Assembly (NCBI RefSeq): GCF_022539665.2
Contig: NC_081331.1
Span: 13,982,638 to 14,046,637, forward strand
Origin: Daphnia carinata
Taxonomy: Eukaryota > Arthropoda > Branchiopoda > Diplostraca > Daphniidae
Reading direction: 5' to 3'
Length of the DNA stretch: 64,000 nt
The notes under the pieces are model-generated. The model searched no databases, was not told where the DNA came from, and was given only the letters and a program-made list of their open reading frames with translations. Every line of letters starts with the position of its first letter. Position 1 is the first letter of the stretch. Shown here piece after piece: positions 34,242 through 46,760 of this stretch. The position numbers and the translations under genes are program-made.

Positions 34242-34770
34242 ATGAAATTCGTAAGTCTTTCTTCAGCAGATTTCTATTACATGTTCATACTTTTAAGACG
34301 AATTCATTCTGGCATTCGAATAGATCATCGCTCTCGCTTTCTTGGCTGTTGCCATTGCTGCACCACAAGGAGACAAGAAGCCTATTGAAATTATCTCATC
34401 CAATAGCGAAATGAACGCCGATGGAAGCTATTCTTTTTCGTAAGTTAACCCTTCAATAATAATAATTTACGACGACTTGTTACATTAGGAATGAATTTCA
34501 TCTCCATGTCACAGTTTCGAGAGTGAGGATGGTACCAAGGTGTCGGAGAGCGGTAGCCAGAAGCAAGTCGGACCTAAGTCCGAAGACATTGGAACCGTCT
34601 CCAAAGGATCTTACTCTTACACTTCTCCCGATGGTGTTGTCCTCACCGTCAATTGGGTCGCTGATGAAAATGGATTCCAAGCCACCGGTGATCATTTGCC
34701 TACTCCTCCACCCATGCCCGAGCACGTCGTGAAGATGTTGGCCGATCTGAAGGCTGCTGGTGTTCTGTAA
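34242..34770 (+). CDS. CP18: RR-1 cuticle protein, class a
   Basis: Exons 34242-34250, 34324-34439 and 34515-34770 give 126 residues. Duplicate of CP10 with the usual PQGDKK, and identical in predicted protein to CP26. Exon 3 shows no block of differences from CP10, unlike several other A/B pairs. Confidence 0.95.
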
Positions 34771-35613
34771 ACCTGCACATATATTACTTATCAACATGTA
34801 AATCACACAACCAAAAACTAAATTGCTCCGATCACTTTGTGCCACTCCAAAGGCTCCCAACTTTTTCTGGGAGTAAAATACATAATAAACGTCTAGTTCC
34901 GTAAAACCGATTCTCTTTTACTTATTACAAAAGCCAACAAATTGTTGCCATTTGTAAATGAAACAATAAAGACTTCTTACTTGCTGATTGATGTATGGCA
35001 ATAAATCCAAGCCCATCATCCAAGGAATATGTTCTTTCGCGACCGACTTTCGCTTTGTGCGCAATGATACTATTTCCGCTTTTTACGCAGGCTTGATAGT
35101 GAACGAGATAATAAGGCAAACGTCCAATTGTGATTAACGTTTTCATTTTTGAATATGGCGTTGGTATGCAATAATAAAACATGCATATGCATATGCATAT
35201 GCATAATAGAATGCTGCTAGTTAGTTTTTTCTAAATTAAGTTCCTTCCCATCAAATCTCTTGGCTTTTATTAAAACATCGTATGTTGTAAGTTCTTGCAA
35301 AGGCTTGCTCGTTGACAGTAACCTAGTAGCCTAATGTTGCGGAACGAAACAGCGAATGCCGCCAATTAGGAAAAATTTACCGTAAAGAAAACCCACTTTT
35401 ACTCCCATTTTTACTCTATTGCGCAATTGCTTCCATCGACACTGTTGACATTTTTGCGGGGGCTCCAAACTGACCGCAGAGGTGAGTCTAATGGCTTCTG
35501 TGAAAGGCCACCAACTCTCGGTTGCTTACTGAAGTTCGGAACATTGACGTTTCCTTCTCCACATCAGTTTGGAACGGATTCTTTGTGAAATGAACGGAAT
35601 CCCTACACCCTTT

Positions 35614-35662
35614 CAGAAAGTGGAAAGGCCCTTGAATTTCATACCGCCGACGAATATAAAAT
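35614..35662 (+). promoter_or_regulatory. Class b promoter of CP19
   Basis: GTGGAAAGGCCCTTGA box within 35614-35641 and TATAAAAT at 35655-35662. Confidence 0.75.
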
Positions 35663-35742
35663 GATGGTTTCTACTGGAATAGCATCACACTTCATTCTCA
35701 GCTTTCCTCAGAAGAGCAACAGAATCCCAATACTTGCTAAAA

Positions 35743-36264
35743 ATGAAATTGGTAAGGTTTAATCAAATGAAATCTTTAATTCATTTACTTCTTTGTGTTT
35801 TTCTCGTTGTTGTAAAACAGTCGATCGTAGCTCTCGCTTTCTTGGCTGTGGCTTTTGCTGCACCTCAAGGAGACAAGAAGCCCATTGAAATTATCTCGTC
35901 CAACATCGAAGCAAATGCTGATGGAAGCTATTCTTTTGCGTAAGTTACGTCTCTTCTCTGTGTGACCTGTGTATTTAATCCCCAAATGGATATCAATTAC
36001 GTCTACAGATTCGAGAGCGCCGATGGCACGAAAGTTTCAGAAAGCGGCAGCCAGAAACAAGTCGGACCTAAACCCGAGGACATTGGAACCGTCTCTAAAG
36101 GATCTTACTCTTTCACTACTCCCGATGGTGTCGTCCTCACCGTCAACTGGGTCGCCGATGAGAATGGATTCCAGGCCACCGGTGATCATTTGCCAACTCC
36201 TCCTCCCATGCCCGAACACGTCGTGAAGATGCTGGCCGATTTGAAAGCTGCTGGTCTTCTGTAA
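35743..36264 (+). CDS. CP19: RR-1 cuticle protein, class b
   Basis: Exons 35743-35751, 35821-35939 and 36009-36264 give 127 residues. Duplicate of CP11, but the core is YSFTTPDGVVLT with SKG and MPEHVV, where CP11 has SRGSYSYLSPDGVTLT and MPAHVV. The predicted protein equals CP27 in the third copy, so CP11 is the one that changed, or both CP19 and CP27 were converted. Confidence 0.95.
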
Positions 36265-37235
36265 ACTGTTCCCATATTACCTGCACAAACATGATCCAAT
36301 TAGTGTCCCAATCGCTTTGTACAAGTTTCGCAGTGTTGTCCATTTTTTTCTCTCGTGAAAATACATCCAATTTTACTTCCGTAAAACCCTTTCCTTAATT
36401 TCTCTTGCGAGGTGGCGAAAACAATTAATGATGAAATAGAATAACGATTCTAGCAAAAACTTGATGTGTAATGTTTTTTTTTATTCAAAAGGCGGAACGC
36501 AGCGAAATAGTTTGTTGCCGTTTATAGAACGAAATTAATAAGGTAGCAATATGTATAGAAAAAATGGCCTGTCGACAAACCGACTTCGAATAACTTGTCA
36601 TTAAAATCCCAATCATCCATAAATTGGTTATAAGGGACGTCTTAAAAAATGTGACATTATAAAGAGCGGAATCTTGCTTCGTTTGAAATTCAAGTGCCGA
36701 ATACACTTACGTCACAGAAACACGCTAGGGATGCAACAGGTGTAACTTTATTTTCTACTAATGTGATAGGCTAGGATATATTTTTAGTCCCTGGTCAATG
36801 AAGAAATTATTCTCAAACTTTTTAATTCGTTTGTCAGCCTTGTTTGAAGGTACCCTTTTTAAACCTAAGTTTTTATTCATCCAATTATCGGTGATTTATG
36901 GGGTTTAAAACTTACATTTGTCGTTGACCGTTGTTTATACTGTATTTTATATTTGATAATCAAAGATTTGAAAAAGAAAAAGCAGCTGCCATTGCCCAAA
37001 TTTGAAATATGTGTGTATAGGCAGTCCGATTTCTTTGCCAATTAAGCTATCACGTTTAAGGAAGATTTCCCTCTTCCATTGCCAGACTCACGAGAGAGGG
37101 GTGAAGGTTTCATACCAAACACGTTTAGTCGGAAGGCAATCCGTTCTAAAAGGAATCTTGTAGTGTCTCAAAGATGCAATAATCGTGAGCCGTCCTACAA
37201 TGTAAAGTAAGGAAACGAAAGCCTCTGTCTGTATT

Positions 37236-37303
37236 GGCATCGATATCCATAGTCTCTGAAGTGAGCACACCCTTCGTGTACAAGGAAAGGAGGGATATAA
37301 ATG
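37236..37303 (+). promoter_or_regulatory. Class c promoter of CP20
   Basis: GGCATCGATATCCA box at 37236-37249 and TATAAATG at 37296-37303. Confidence 0.75.
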
Positions 37304-37383
37304 GCGGCCAGCACGTCCGACTATCATCACACATCCTCCTCAACAGTCTTCAGTCAAGGATCGAAACAACCAACCTTACCAGA

Positions 37384-37899
37384 ATGAAATTCGTAAGTGA
37401 TTACTTGAATTTCAGTTTCCTTTCCCTTTTCATTCTTTAGTTTATTATCTTTGTTATTTCATAACAGATTATCGCCCTCGCTTTCTTGGCCGTGGCTTTG
37501 GCTGCACCACAAGGTGACAAGAAACCCATTGAAATTATTTCATCCAACAGCGAAATGAACGCTGATGGCAGCTACTCTTTCAAGTAAGCTCATTTTCAAT
37601 TACTTTTTCTGGACTGCATTAAAAATCTGATAAACTCTTGCAGTTTCGAGAGCGCCGATGGCACAAAAGTGTCAGAGAGCGGCAACCAGAAGAAAGTCGG
37701 ACCCAAGGATGAAGATATCGGAACTGTCTCCAAAGGATCTTACTCTTACACTTCTCCCGATGGTGTTGTAATCACGGTCAACTGGGTCGCTGATGAGAAC
37801 GGATTCCAGGCCACTGGTGATCATTTGCCAACTCCTCCCCCCATGCCCGAGCATGTTGTGAAGATGTTGGCCGATTTGAAGGCTGCTGGTGTTCTGTGA
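37384..37899 (+). CDS. CP20: RR-1 cuticle protein, class c
   Basis: Exons 37384-37392, 37468-37583 and 37644-37899 give 126 residues. The predicted protein is identical to CP12, including the TGA stop. Only scattered base changes separate the two gene regions. Confidence 0.95.
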
Positions 37900-38230
37900 G
37901 CCCGTGCATGCATCCCCTATCAACTTGAAGCCACTCGAAAAAAAGTTTTGAATATGTTGCTACTTTGTAAAGTCCAATGTAATTAGTCCTTTTTTTTTAA
38001 TAAAGAAAAATTCATTTCCAATTCACATTGTTTTTCTTCTAAACTGCTAGATGAGAGATGATTCCCTGGGCAATTGTTTGCGTTTTCAACGATTACTAGA
38101 AATAAGTTAAAGAATTTGGAATGTTGTCCGCGTTTTCTTATTTGTTTTATTTTGAATGGATCATAACGGGTAAGATTTCGTCAAAATTTTAAGTCCGATT
38201 TTGTTTTTAAAAAAGGTTGGTCTTAAAAAA

Positions 38231-38268
38231 TAAGCCCGACAAAATAAGCCCGACAAAATAAGCCCGAC
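38231..38268 (+). repeat. AAGCCCGAC subrepeats downstream of CP20
   Basis: Three units; copy B counterpart of 26195-26232. Confidence 0.85.
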
Positions 38269-38547
38269 TTTTGAATTCGTTAAATTTTTTGTTTTCAAAA
38301 ATCGAACTATAATTATTAAAATACATCACTGGGATACAACATTTTATAAGAATAAAAAAAGTTAAATTCGTCTGTTCGTAAGGCCCATAGTTTCTTCGAT
38401 AATATAAACAGGGACGGGGGTAGTTTCAAGCTCGATTTCTAAGTGTTACCCGATAAGTGGGTGCCTTATGTCATCGTTCGAAGTTTCTTTTTGAAAATGG
38501 GCATCGTAAGGAGGCTTTGAGAGAGTCCATTCATCTTTTTAAGAGAA

Positions 38548-38590
38548 GGGAACGACCCTCAGCTTTCAGTCCGAGTGGGGTACATATAAG
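38548..38590 (+). promoter_or_regulatory. Class a promoter of CP21
   Basis: GGGAACGACCCTCAG box within 38548-38569 and TATAAG at 38585-38590. Confidence 0.75.
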
Positions 38591-38671
38591 AAGAACCTGC
38601 CGACAACCATCATCACAATCCTCTCACAGCCTTCTCCAGAAGAACAACAGGATAATCCAAAATTCGCAAAA

Positions 38672-39194
38672 ATGAAATTCGTGAGTCTTTCTTTAGCAGA
38701 TTTCTATTACAAATTCATACTTTTAAATCGTTTTCATTCTGGGGTTTAAACAGATCATCGCTCTCGCTTTCTTGGCTGTTGCCATTGCCGCACCGCAAGG
38801 AGACAAGAAGCCCATTGAGATTATTTCATCCAATAGCGAAATGAACGCAGATGGAAGCTACGCTTTCGAGTAAGTTCAACTACTCATTGTTGTCCCTCTT
38901 TTTTGCTGAAAAAGATCAACTCCGATTTATTTACAAAGTTTTGTGAGCGCTGATGGCACTAAAGTGTCAGAGAGCGGCAACCAGAAGCAAGTCGGACCTA
39001 AGCCCGAGGATATTGGAACTGTATCCAAAGGGTCTTACTCTTACACCTCCTCCGATGGAGTCGTCATCGGTGTCAACTGGGTTGCCGATGAGAACGGTTT
39101 CCAGGCTACCGGTGATCATTTGCCCACTCCTCCCCCGATGCCCGAGCACGTCGTGAAGATGTTGGCCGATTTGAAGGCTGCTGGTGTTCTCTAA
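38672..39194 (+). CDS. CP21: RR-1 cuticle protein, class a, variant core
   Basis: Exons 38672-38680, 38754-38869 and 38939-39194 give 126 residues. The core reads SYTSSDGVVIGVNW: the Pro of the PDG turn at position 80 is Ser and Thr86 is Gly, both unique in the array. Its duplicate CP13 has SYTTPDGVVLTVNW. About nine base differences fall in this short block, while introns and flanks barely differ. Trp89 and ADENGF are kept. Confidence 0.95.
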
Positions 39195-40023
39195 ACCTGT
39201 GCATATATTGCCCATCAACATGTAAATCACACAACCAAAAATGAAATTGATCTGATCACTTTGTATCACTCCAAAGGCCCCCAACTTTTTTTGGGAGTAG
39301 AATACATAATAAACGTCTAGTTCCGTAAAACCAATTCTCATTTACTTACTACAAAAACCAACAAATTGTTGCCAGTTATAAATGAAACGGTCAAGGCTTC
39401 ATACTTGCTGATTTATGGCAATAAACCTAATCTCATCATCTACGGAATATGTTTTTTCGCGATCAAATTTCACTTTTTACGCAATGATGCTATTTTCCGA
39501 TTTTTACGCAGATTTCATTGTGAACAACATAATGAAACAAACGTCTAGTTGTGATTAATGTTTTCATATTAAACTATAGCGTTGGCATGCCATTAAAGCA
39601 TACGAAATGCTGCTAGTTAGTTTTTCCGGAATAAAGTCCCTTCCCATCAGATTTGTTGGCTTTTATTAAAACATCGTATTCTGAAATTTCCTATGAAGGC
39701 TTGCTCGTTGACAGTAATCTAGTAACCTAATGTTGTGGAACGAAACAGTGAATGCAACAAATTAGAAAAAATTTACTCTGAACGAAACTCGTTTCTTTCC
39801 TCAATTTTGCTAAACTCATACAAGCCTCCATCGACGTTTCCTGACATTTTTGCGGGGTCTCTTAGCTGACCGAAGAGATGCCTCTAATGGCTCCGTGCCA
39901 ACTTTTATTTCAGTGAAAGGCCACCAACTCTCGGTTGCATACTGAAGTTCGGAACATTGACGTGTCTTTCCCCACTGTTTGGAACGGATTTTCTGCGGAA
40001 TGAATGCAATCCCTACACCCATT

Positions 40024-40072
40024 CAGAATGTGGGAAGGCCCTTGAATTTTAGACCGCCGACGAATATAAAAT
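40024..40072 (+). promoter_or_regulatory. Class b promoter of CP22
   Basis: GTGGGAAGGCCCTTGA box within 40024-40050 and TATAAAAT at 40065-40072. Confidence 0.7.
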
Positions 40073-40152
40073 GATGGTTTCTACTGGAATAACATCACAC
40101 TTCATTCTCAGCTATCCTCAGAAGAGCAACAGAATCCCAACACTTCTTAAAA

Positions 40153-40692
40153 ATGAAATTGGTAACCTTAAAATTTAAACCTAATGTTTAACTCATTTAC
40201 TTCCTCGTGTTCTTGGTGTTTAATCTATTCTCGTTGTTGTACAACAGTCGATCATCGCTCTCGCTTTCTTTGCTGTGGCTTTTGCTGCACCTCAAGGAGA
40301 CAAGAAGCCCATTGAGATTATTTCGTCCAACATCGAAACAAATGCTGATGGAAGCTATTCTTTTGCGTAAGTTATTTCTTCTCTATTGTTTGACCTGTGT
40401 ATATAATCCACAAATGGATACCAATTTCGTCTACAGATTCGAGAGCGCCGATGGCACGAAAGTTTCAGAAAGCGGCAACCAGAAACAAGTCGGATCTAAA
40501 CCCGAAGACATTGGAACCGTCTCTAAAGGATTTTACTCTTTCACTACTCCCGATGGTGTTGTCCTCACCGTCAACTGGGTCGCTGATGAGAACGGATTCC
40601 AGGCCACCGGTGATCATTTGCCAACTCCTCCTCCCATGCCCGAACATGTCGTGAAGATGCTGGCCGATTTGAAAGCTGCTGGTCTTCTGTAA
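40153..40692 (+). CDS. CP22: RR-1 cuticle protein, class b
   Basis: Exons 40153-40161, 40248-40366 and 40437-40692 give 127 residues. Duplicate of CP14 (same AFFAVAFA signal peptide and GSKPED). From the core to the C-terminus it follows the CP19/CP27 type (FTTPDGVVLT, KMLADL). KGFYSF replaces KGSYSF: the Ser of the core GSY is Phe only here. Confidence 0.95.
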
Positions 40693-41623
40693 ACTGTTCC
40701 CGTATTACCTGCACAAACATGATCCAATTAGTGTCCCAATCGCTTTGTACAAGTTTCGCAGTTTGTTGTCCATTTTTTCCTCGTGAAAATACAGCCAATT
40801 TTTCTTCCGTCAAACCCTGTCCTTAATTACTCTTGCGAAGTGGCGAAAACCCTTGCTTTACAGAATAACGAATCTAGGAAAAACTTGATGTGCAATGTGT
40901 TTGTTTTAATTCAAAAGACGAAACGCAGCGGAATAGTTTGTTGCATTTTATAGAACGACATTCATAAGGTAATAATATGTATAGAAAAAAAAATGGTCTG
41001 CCGACAAAGCGGCTTCGAATAACTTGTCATTCAAATTACAATCATCCATAACTTGGTTATAAGGGATGTCTTAAAATGCGACATTATAAAGAACGGAATC
41101 TTGCTTCGTTTGAATTCGAAGTACCGAATACACTTCCGTCACCGAAACAAGTTAGGGATGCAAAAGATGTAACTTTATTTTCAACCAATGGGATAGCCTA
41201 GTATACATTTAGTCCCTGGTCAACGAAAAAATTATTCTAAACTCTTCAATTCGTTTGTCAGCTTTGTTAGAAGACGCCGTGTGATTTATGGGATATTTCA
41301 GAATTACATTTGTCATTGACCATTGTTTATATTTCGAATTTGATAATCAAAGATGTGAAAAAGAAAAAGCAGCAGTCGTTCCAGAAACTCTAAATATGTG
41401 TCTATAGACAGTTCGATTTCTTTGCCAATTAAGCATCACATTCAACGCAGATTTCCCTACTCCTTTTCCAGATTCACGAGAGACGGGTGAAGGTTTCATA
41501 CCAAACACCTTTAGTCGGAAGACACTCCGTTCTCAAGGAATATCGTAGTGTTTTGGATATGCAAAAATCGTGAGCCGTCCCACAAATTTTAAGAAAGGAA
41601 ACGAAAGCCTCTCTGAAAATATT

Positions 41624-41690
41624 GGCATCGATATCCATTGTCTCGAAAGTAAGCACACCCTTCGTGTGCAAGGAGAGGAGGATATAAATG
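41624..41690 (+). promoter_or_regulatory. Class c promoter of CP23
   Basis: GGCATCGATATCCA box at 41624-41637 and TATAAATG at 41683-41690. Confidence 0.75.
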
Positions 41691-41770
41691 ACGGCCAGCA
41701 TGTCCGACTATCATCACACATCCTCCTCAACAGTCTCCAAACAAGGATCCAAACAACCAAACTTACCAGA

Positions 41771-42287
41771 ATGAAATTCGTAAGCGATTACTTGAATTTC
41801 AGTTTCCTTTCCCTTTTCAATTTTTTAGTTTACTGTCTTTGTTATGTCATAACAGATTATCGCTCTCGCTTTCTTGGCCCTGGCTTTGGCTGCACCACAA
41901 GGTGACAAGAAACCCATTGAAATTATTTCATCCAACAGCGAAATGAACGCTGATGGCAGCTACTCTTTCAAGTAAGCTCATTTGCAATTACCTTTTCTGG
42001 ACTGCATTAAAAATCTGATAAACTCTTGCAGTTTCGAGAGCGCCGATGGCACAAAAGTGTCAGAGAGCGGCAACCAGAAGAAAGTCGGACCCAAAGATGA
42101 AGATATTGGAACTGTTTCCAAAGGATCTTACTCTTACATTTCGCCTGAAGGTATTACCATCACCGTCAACTGGGTTGCCGATGAGAACGGTTTCCAGGCC
42201 ACCGGTGATCATTTGCCCACTCCTCCCCCGATGCCCGAGCACGTCGTCAAACTCCTCGCCGATTTGAAGGCCGCTGGTGTTCTGTAA
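41771..42287 (+). CDS. CP23: RR-1 cuticle protein, class c, variant core
   Basis: Exons 41771-41779, 41856-41971 and 42032-42287 give 126 residues. Duplicate of CP15 but without the Trp loss and the three-residue insertion. Its core SYISPEGITITVNW (Ile78, Glu81, Ile83-Thr84) is found nowhere else in the window, so its source must be an array member outside it, or independent change. It ends KLLADLKAAGVL where CP15 has KMLADL. Confidence 0.95.
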
Positions 42288-42630
42288 ACCCGCGCATATA
42301 TCACCCATCAACATGAAGCCACTCGAAAAATGTTTGAATATGTTGCCACTTTGTAAAGCCCAATGTAATTAGTCCTTTTTTTTTTAAAATAAAGAAAATT
42401 CATTTTCATTCAAACTGTTTTTCCTTCTTAACTGCTGGATGAAAGATGATTCCCTGGGTAATTGTTTGTGTTTTGAACGATTACTAGAATTAAGTTAAAG
42501 AATTTGGAATGCTGTCCGCGTTTTCTTATTTGTTTTAGTTTGAATGAATCATAACTGGTAAGATTTCGTCGAAATCCCAGTCAAAATTTTAAGTCCGATT
42601 TTGTTTTTAAAAAAAGTTGGTCTTAAAAAA

Positions 42631-42654
42631 TAAGCCCGACAAAATAAGCCCGAC
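42631..42654 (+). repeat. AAGCCCGAC subrepeats downstream of CP23
   Basis: Two units; copy B counterpart of 30599-30622. Confidence 0.85.
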
Positions 42655-43161
42655 TTTTTCGTTTGTTAAATTTTTTTCAAAAATCAAATATAATTATTAA
42701 AATACATCACTGGGATAGAACATTTTATAAGAATAAAAAAATTGAATTCGTCTGTTCGTGAGACGCATAGTTTCTGAGTTATATGAATTCTAAATGGTTT
42801 TAGCGAAACCATTGTGATCCCGTTTTGTGTTATAATATCCATAATTAAGGTAAAACTAATTACATATCCAGAATTTACGCGTCATATCGGATTTAGTAAT
42901 GGGTTTTTATCGACTTCCAAATCAAAATTGTTATTCGGTTTATTTCGATAATATGAACGGGGACGGGGGTAGTTTCAAGTTCGATTTCTAAGTGTTTCTC
43001 AACAGAAGTGCCGTACCTCTAAATAAATAAACGGTAAAACTGGAGAACGGGTATTGTTATAAAAAAAAAGTGTTTCCCTTATGTCATCGAACGAATTTTT
43101 ATTATTGAAAATCGGCATCGTAAGGAGACTTTGGGAGAGTCCATTCTTCTTTTTAAGAGAA

Positions 43162-43204
43162 GGGAATGACCCTCAGCTTTCAGCCCGAGTGGGGTACATA
43201 TAAG
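43162..43204 (+). promoter_or_regulatory. Class a promoter of CP24
   Basis: GGGAATGACCCTCAG box within 43162-43183 and TATAAG at 43199-43204. Confidence 0.7.
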
Positions 43205-43285
43205 AAGAATCTGCTGACAACCATCATCACAATCCTCTCTCAGCCTTCTTCAGAAGAACAACAGGACAATCCAAAATTCGCAAAA

Positions 43286-43809
43286 ATGAAATTTGTAAGT
43301 CGATCCTCCAACCGATTTCTTTAACTGCATCATACTTTTTAATCGTTTTCATTCTGGCGTTTAAACAGATCATCGCTCTCGCTTTCTTGGCTATTGCCAT
43401 CGCCGCACCGCAAGGAGACAAGAAGCCCATTGAGATTATTTCATCCAACAGCGAGATGAACGCCGATGGAAGTTACACTTTCGAGTAAGTTCAACTACTC
43501 ATTTTTGTACCTCTTTTTTGCTGGAAAAGATCAACTTCTATTTATTTACACAGTTTTGTGAGCGCTGATGGCACAAAAGTATCAGAAAGCGGTAGCCAAA
43601 AGCAAGTTGGACCTAAACCCGAAGAAATTGGTCCCGTTTCTAAGGGATCTTACTCCTACACATCTCCGGAAGGCGTCGTCATCACTGTAAACTGGGTTGC
43701 TGATGAAAACGGTTTCCAAGCTACTGGAGATCATTTGCCCACTCCTCCTCCGATGCCCGAGCACGTCGTGAAGATGTTGGCCGATCTGAAAGCTGCCGGT
43801 GTTCTGTAA
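43286..43809 (+). CDS. CP24: RR-1 cuticle protein, class a, intact duplicate of CP16
   Basis: Exons 43286-43294, 43369-43484 and 43554-43809 give 126 residues. Signal peptide MKFIIALAFLAIAIA, junction SYTFD, then FVSADG. GPKPEEIGPVSKG (Glu66, Pro69) and TSPEGVVIT are private variants. The 3' half and all flanks match CP16. Confidence 0.95.
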
Positions 43810-44617
43810 ACCTGTGCATATATTACCCATCAACATGTATATTAAACAACCAAAAATGAAATTGCTGTGATCCCTTTGTACCACTCTAAAGTCTCCCAAC
43901 TTTTCTGGGAGAAGAATACATAATAAACGTCTAGTTCCGTAAAACCGATTCTCTTTTACTTATTACAAAAGCCGACAAATTGCAGCCGTTTGTAAATGAA
44001 ACAGTTAAGACTTCATGCTTACTTTTGTATGGCAATTAACCCAACCTCATCATCCACAGAATATGTTTGTCGCGACTGATTTTCACTTTTTACGCAATGA
44101 TACTACTTCCGCTTTTTACGCAGACTTCATAGTGAACAACATAATGAAACAAACGTCTAGTTGTGGTTAACGTTTTTATATTAAACTATACCGTTGTCAT
44201 GCAATTGAAGCATACGAAATGCTGCTAGTTTGTTATTCCGGAATAAAGTCCCTTCCCATCAGATCTGTTGGCTTTTATTAAAACATCGTATTTTGACATT
44301 TTCTATAATCTAGTAACCTAATGTTGTGGAACGAAACTGTGAATGCCACACATAAGAAAAAATTTACTCTGAACGAAACTCGTTTCTTTCCTCAATTTTG
44401 CTAAACTCACACAAGCCTCCATCGACGTTTGCTGACATTTTTGTCGAGTCTCTAGCTTGACCGCAGAGATGCCTCTAATGGCTCCATGCCAACTTTTATT
44501 TCAGTGAAAGGCCACCAACTCTCGGTTGCATACTGAAGTTCGGAACATTGACGTTTCTTTCTCCGTTTCTGTTTGGCACGGATTTTCTGCGGAATGAACG
44601 GAATCCCTACACTCATT

Positions 44618-44666
44618 CAGAAAGTGGAAAGAACCTTGAATTTCATACCGCCGACGAATATAAAAT
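44618..44666 (+). promoter_or_regulatory. Class b promoter of CP25
   Basis: GTGGAAAGAACCTTGA box within 44618-44645 and TATAAAAT at 44659-44666; duplicate of the CP17 promoter. Confidence 0.7.
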
Positions 44667-44746
44667 GATGGTTTCTACTGGAATAACATCACACTTCATT
44701 CTCAGCTTTCCTCAGAAGAGCAACAGAATCCCAACACTTGTTGAAA

Positions 44747-45285
44747 ATGCAATTGGTAACGTTAAAATTTAAACACAATCTGTAATCCATTTACTTCCTT
44801 GTGTTGTTAGTGTTTAATCTATTCTCGTTGTTGCACAACAGTAGATCATCGCACTCGCTTTCTTGGCTGTGGCTTTTGCTGCACCTCAAGGAGACAAGAA
44901 GCCCATTGAGATTATTTCTTCCAACATCGAAGCAAATGCTGATGGAAGCTATTCTTTTGCGTAAGTTACGTCTCCGCTCTGTCTGACCTGTGTATTTAAT
45001 CCACAAATGGATACCAATTTCGTCTACAGATTTGAGAGCGCCGATGGCACGAAAGTTTCAGAAAGTGGCAGCCAGAAACAAGTCGGACCTAAACCCGAAG
45101 ACATAGGAACCGTCTCTAAAGGATCTTATTCTTTCACTACTCCCGATGGTGTCGTCCTCACGGTCAACTGGGTCGCTGATGAGAACGGATTCCAGGCCAC
45201 TGGTGATCATTTGCCAACTCCTCCTCCCATGCCCGAGCATGTCGTGAAGATGTTGGCCGATCTCAAAGCTGCTGGTCTTCTGTAA
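44747..45285 (+). CDS. CP25: RR-1 cuticle protein, duplicate of CP17
   Basis: Exons 44747-44755, 44845-44960 and 45030-45285 give 126 residues. It has the same Met-Gln-Leu start and CAGTAG tandem acceptor at 44839-44844, kept in both copies. The predicted protein equals CP17, though exon 2, intron 2 and early exon 3 carry several silent differences, and near-identity to copies A and B resumes only from about 45111. Confidence 0.9.
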
Positions 45286-46108
45286 ATCTGTCTATACATT
45301 ACTCATCATTTTGACGCCGTACAACCGAGATTTTGGATCCATCTTCATTTTGTAAAAATTCAATTGTTTCCCCTTATTTCCGCCTAGACAAAATACAGAG
45401 AAATTTTTTTCATGTACAATGTTTTCGTATTATATTAACTGAAAGACAAACGATTCGTACGTGCCAGGCCATTCTACGAGTGATTAGGCTGGCAACGTTA
45501 AAGTTAAGGCATTTGGAGTGCCGCCTGCCATTCGTCAAAGCAAATAGCTTAAAATACTATATTGTGCGTTTCTATACTGTGTTATAATGAGGATATGGTA
45601 TCATTTATAAAGGGTAGATTGGATGCCCAATACGCCTTTTTTTCAGTTCAAATACTTGAGTCGAGTAAAGAGTTAAACAGCTTTATTGCCACAAGGAAAT
45701 CTTGCTGAACAAACACCGCCCTGAGAAGTTTTAATAAATGAAATGTCGTCCATTTCAAATAAATTTTTCCAAGTTTGAAACATTTCCAACGCGTCCCCGG
45801 TTGTCGTTGCAAAGTAGTAGAATCAGTATCATTTTCTTCGGAATTATAATACGATATTATAAGTGATGAAAATAAAATGTTACAATGCTGCACTTCACTC
45901 GTTTCAAACATTACCATGATTGGGACCGTTGGTGGCTATCGTGCTTTTACTCAACTTTCACTCGAAGAGACATCCATTCGAAAGCATTCGCCTAGCCACC
46001 TTTCTGATGAGGAATCACAGAGTAATAGAATGCTACCGTCCGAAGTTTTTGAGTGGAAGTCGGATCGGGAGAAGACTTTGGGAGAGTCAATTCTTCCTCA
46101 TAAGAGAA

Positions 46109-46150
46109 GGGAACGACCCTCAGGTTTCGGCTGTCTGGGGTACATATAAG
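46109..46150 (+). promoter_or_regulatory. Class a promoter of CP26
   Basis: GGGAACGACCCTCAGG box at 46109-46124 and TATAAG at 46145-46150. Confidence 0.7.
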
Positions 46151-46231
46151 AAGAACCTACCGACAACCATCAGCACAATCCTCCCTCAACCTTCTCCAGA
46201 AGAACAACAGGATAATCCAAAACTCGCAAAA

Positions 46232-46760
46232 ATGAAATTCGTAAGTCTTTCTTCAGCAGATTTCTATTGCATGTTCATACTTTTAAGACGAATTCATTCT
46301 GGCATTCGAATAGATCATCGCTCTCGCTTTCTTGGCTGTTGCCATTGCTGCACCACAAGGAGACAAGAAGCCTATTGAAATTATCTCATCCAATAGCGAA
46401 ATGAACGCCGATGGAAGCTATTCTTTTTCGTAAGTTAACCCTTCAATAATAATAATTTACGACGACTTGTTACATTAGGAATGAATTTCATCTCCATGTC
46501 ACAGTTTCGAGAGTGAGGATGGTACCAAGGTGTCGGAGAGCGGTAGCCAGAAGCAAGTCGGACCTAAGTCCGAAGACATTGGAACCGTCTCCAAAGGATC
46601 TTACTCTTACACTTCTCCCGATGGTGTTGTCCTCACCGTCAATTGGGTCGCTGATGAAAATGGATTCCAAGCCACCGGTGATCATTTGCCTACTCCTCCA
46701 CCCATGCCCGAGCACGTCGTGAAGATGTTGGCCGATCTGAAGGCTGCTGGTGTTCTGTAA
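46232..46760 (+). CDS. CP26: RR-1 cuticle protein, class a
   Basis: Exons 46232-46240, 46314-46429 and 46505-46760 give 126 residues. Third copy of the CP10/CP18 gene and identical in predicted protein to CP18. A single change is visible in intron 1 (TTGCATG for TTACATG). Confidence 0.95.

Larger units (their letters stand above)
32986..45000. repeat. 12-kb segmental duplication, copy B
   Basis: Begins in intron 2 of CP17 and ends near intron 2 of CP25, with the same gene order as copy A. Differences include one extra 6-bp unit in a TGCATA run, the missing base in CP16 and the exon 3 blocks. Near 44290, 27-odd bases present near 32270 are lost. The right edge is approximate. Confidence 0.9.
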
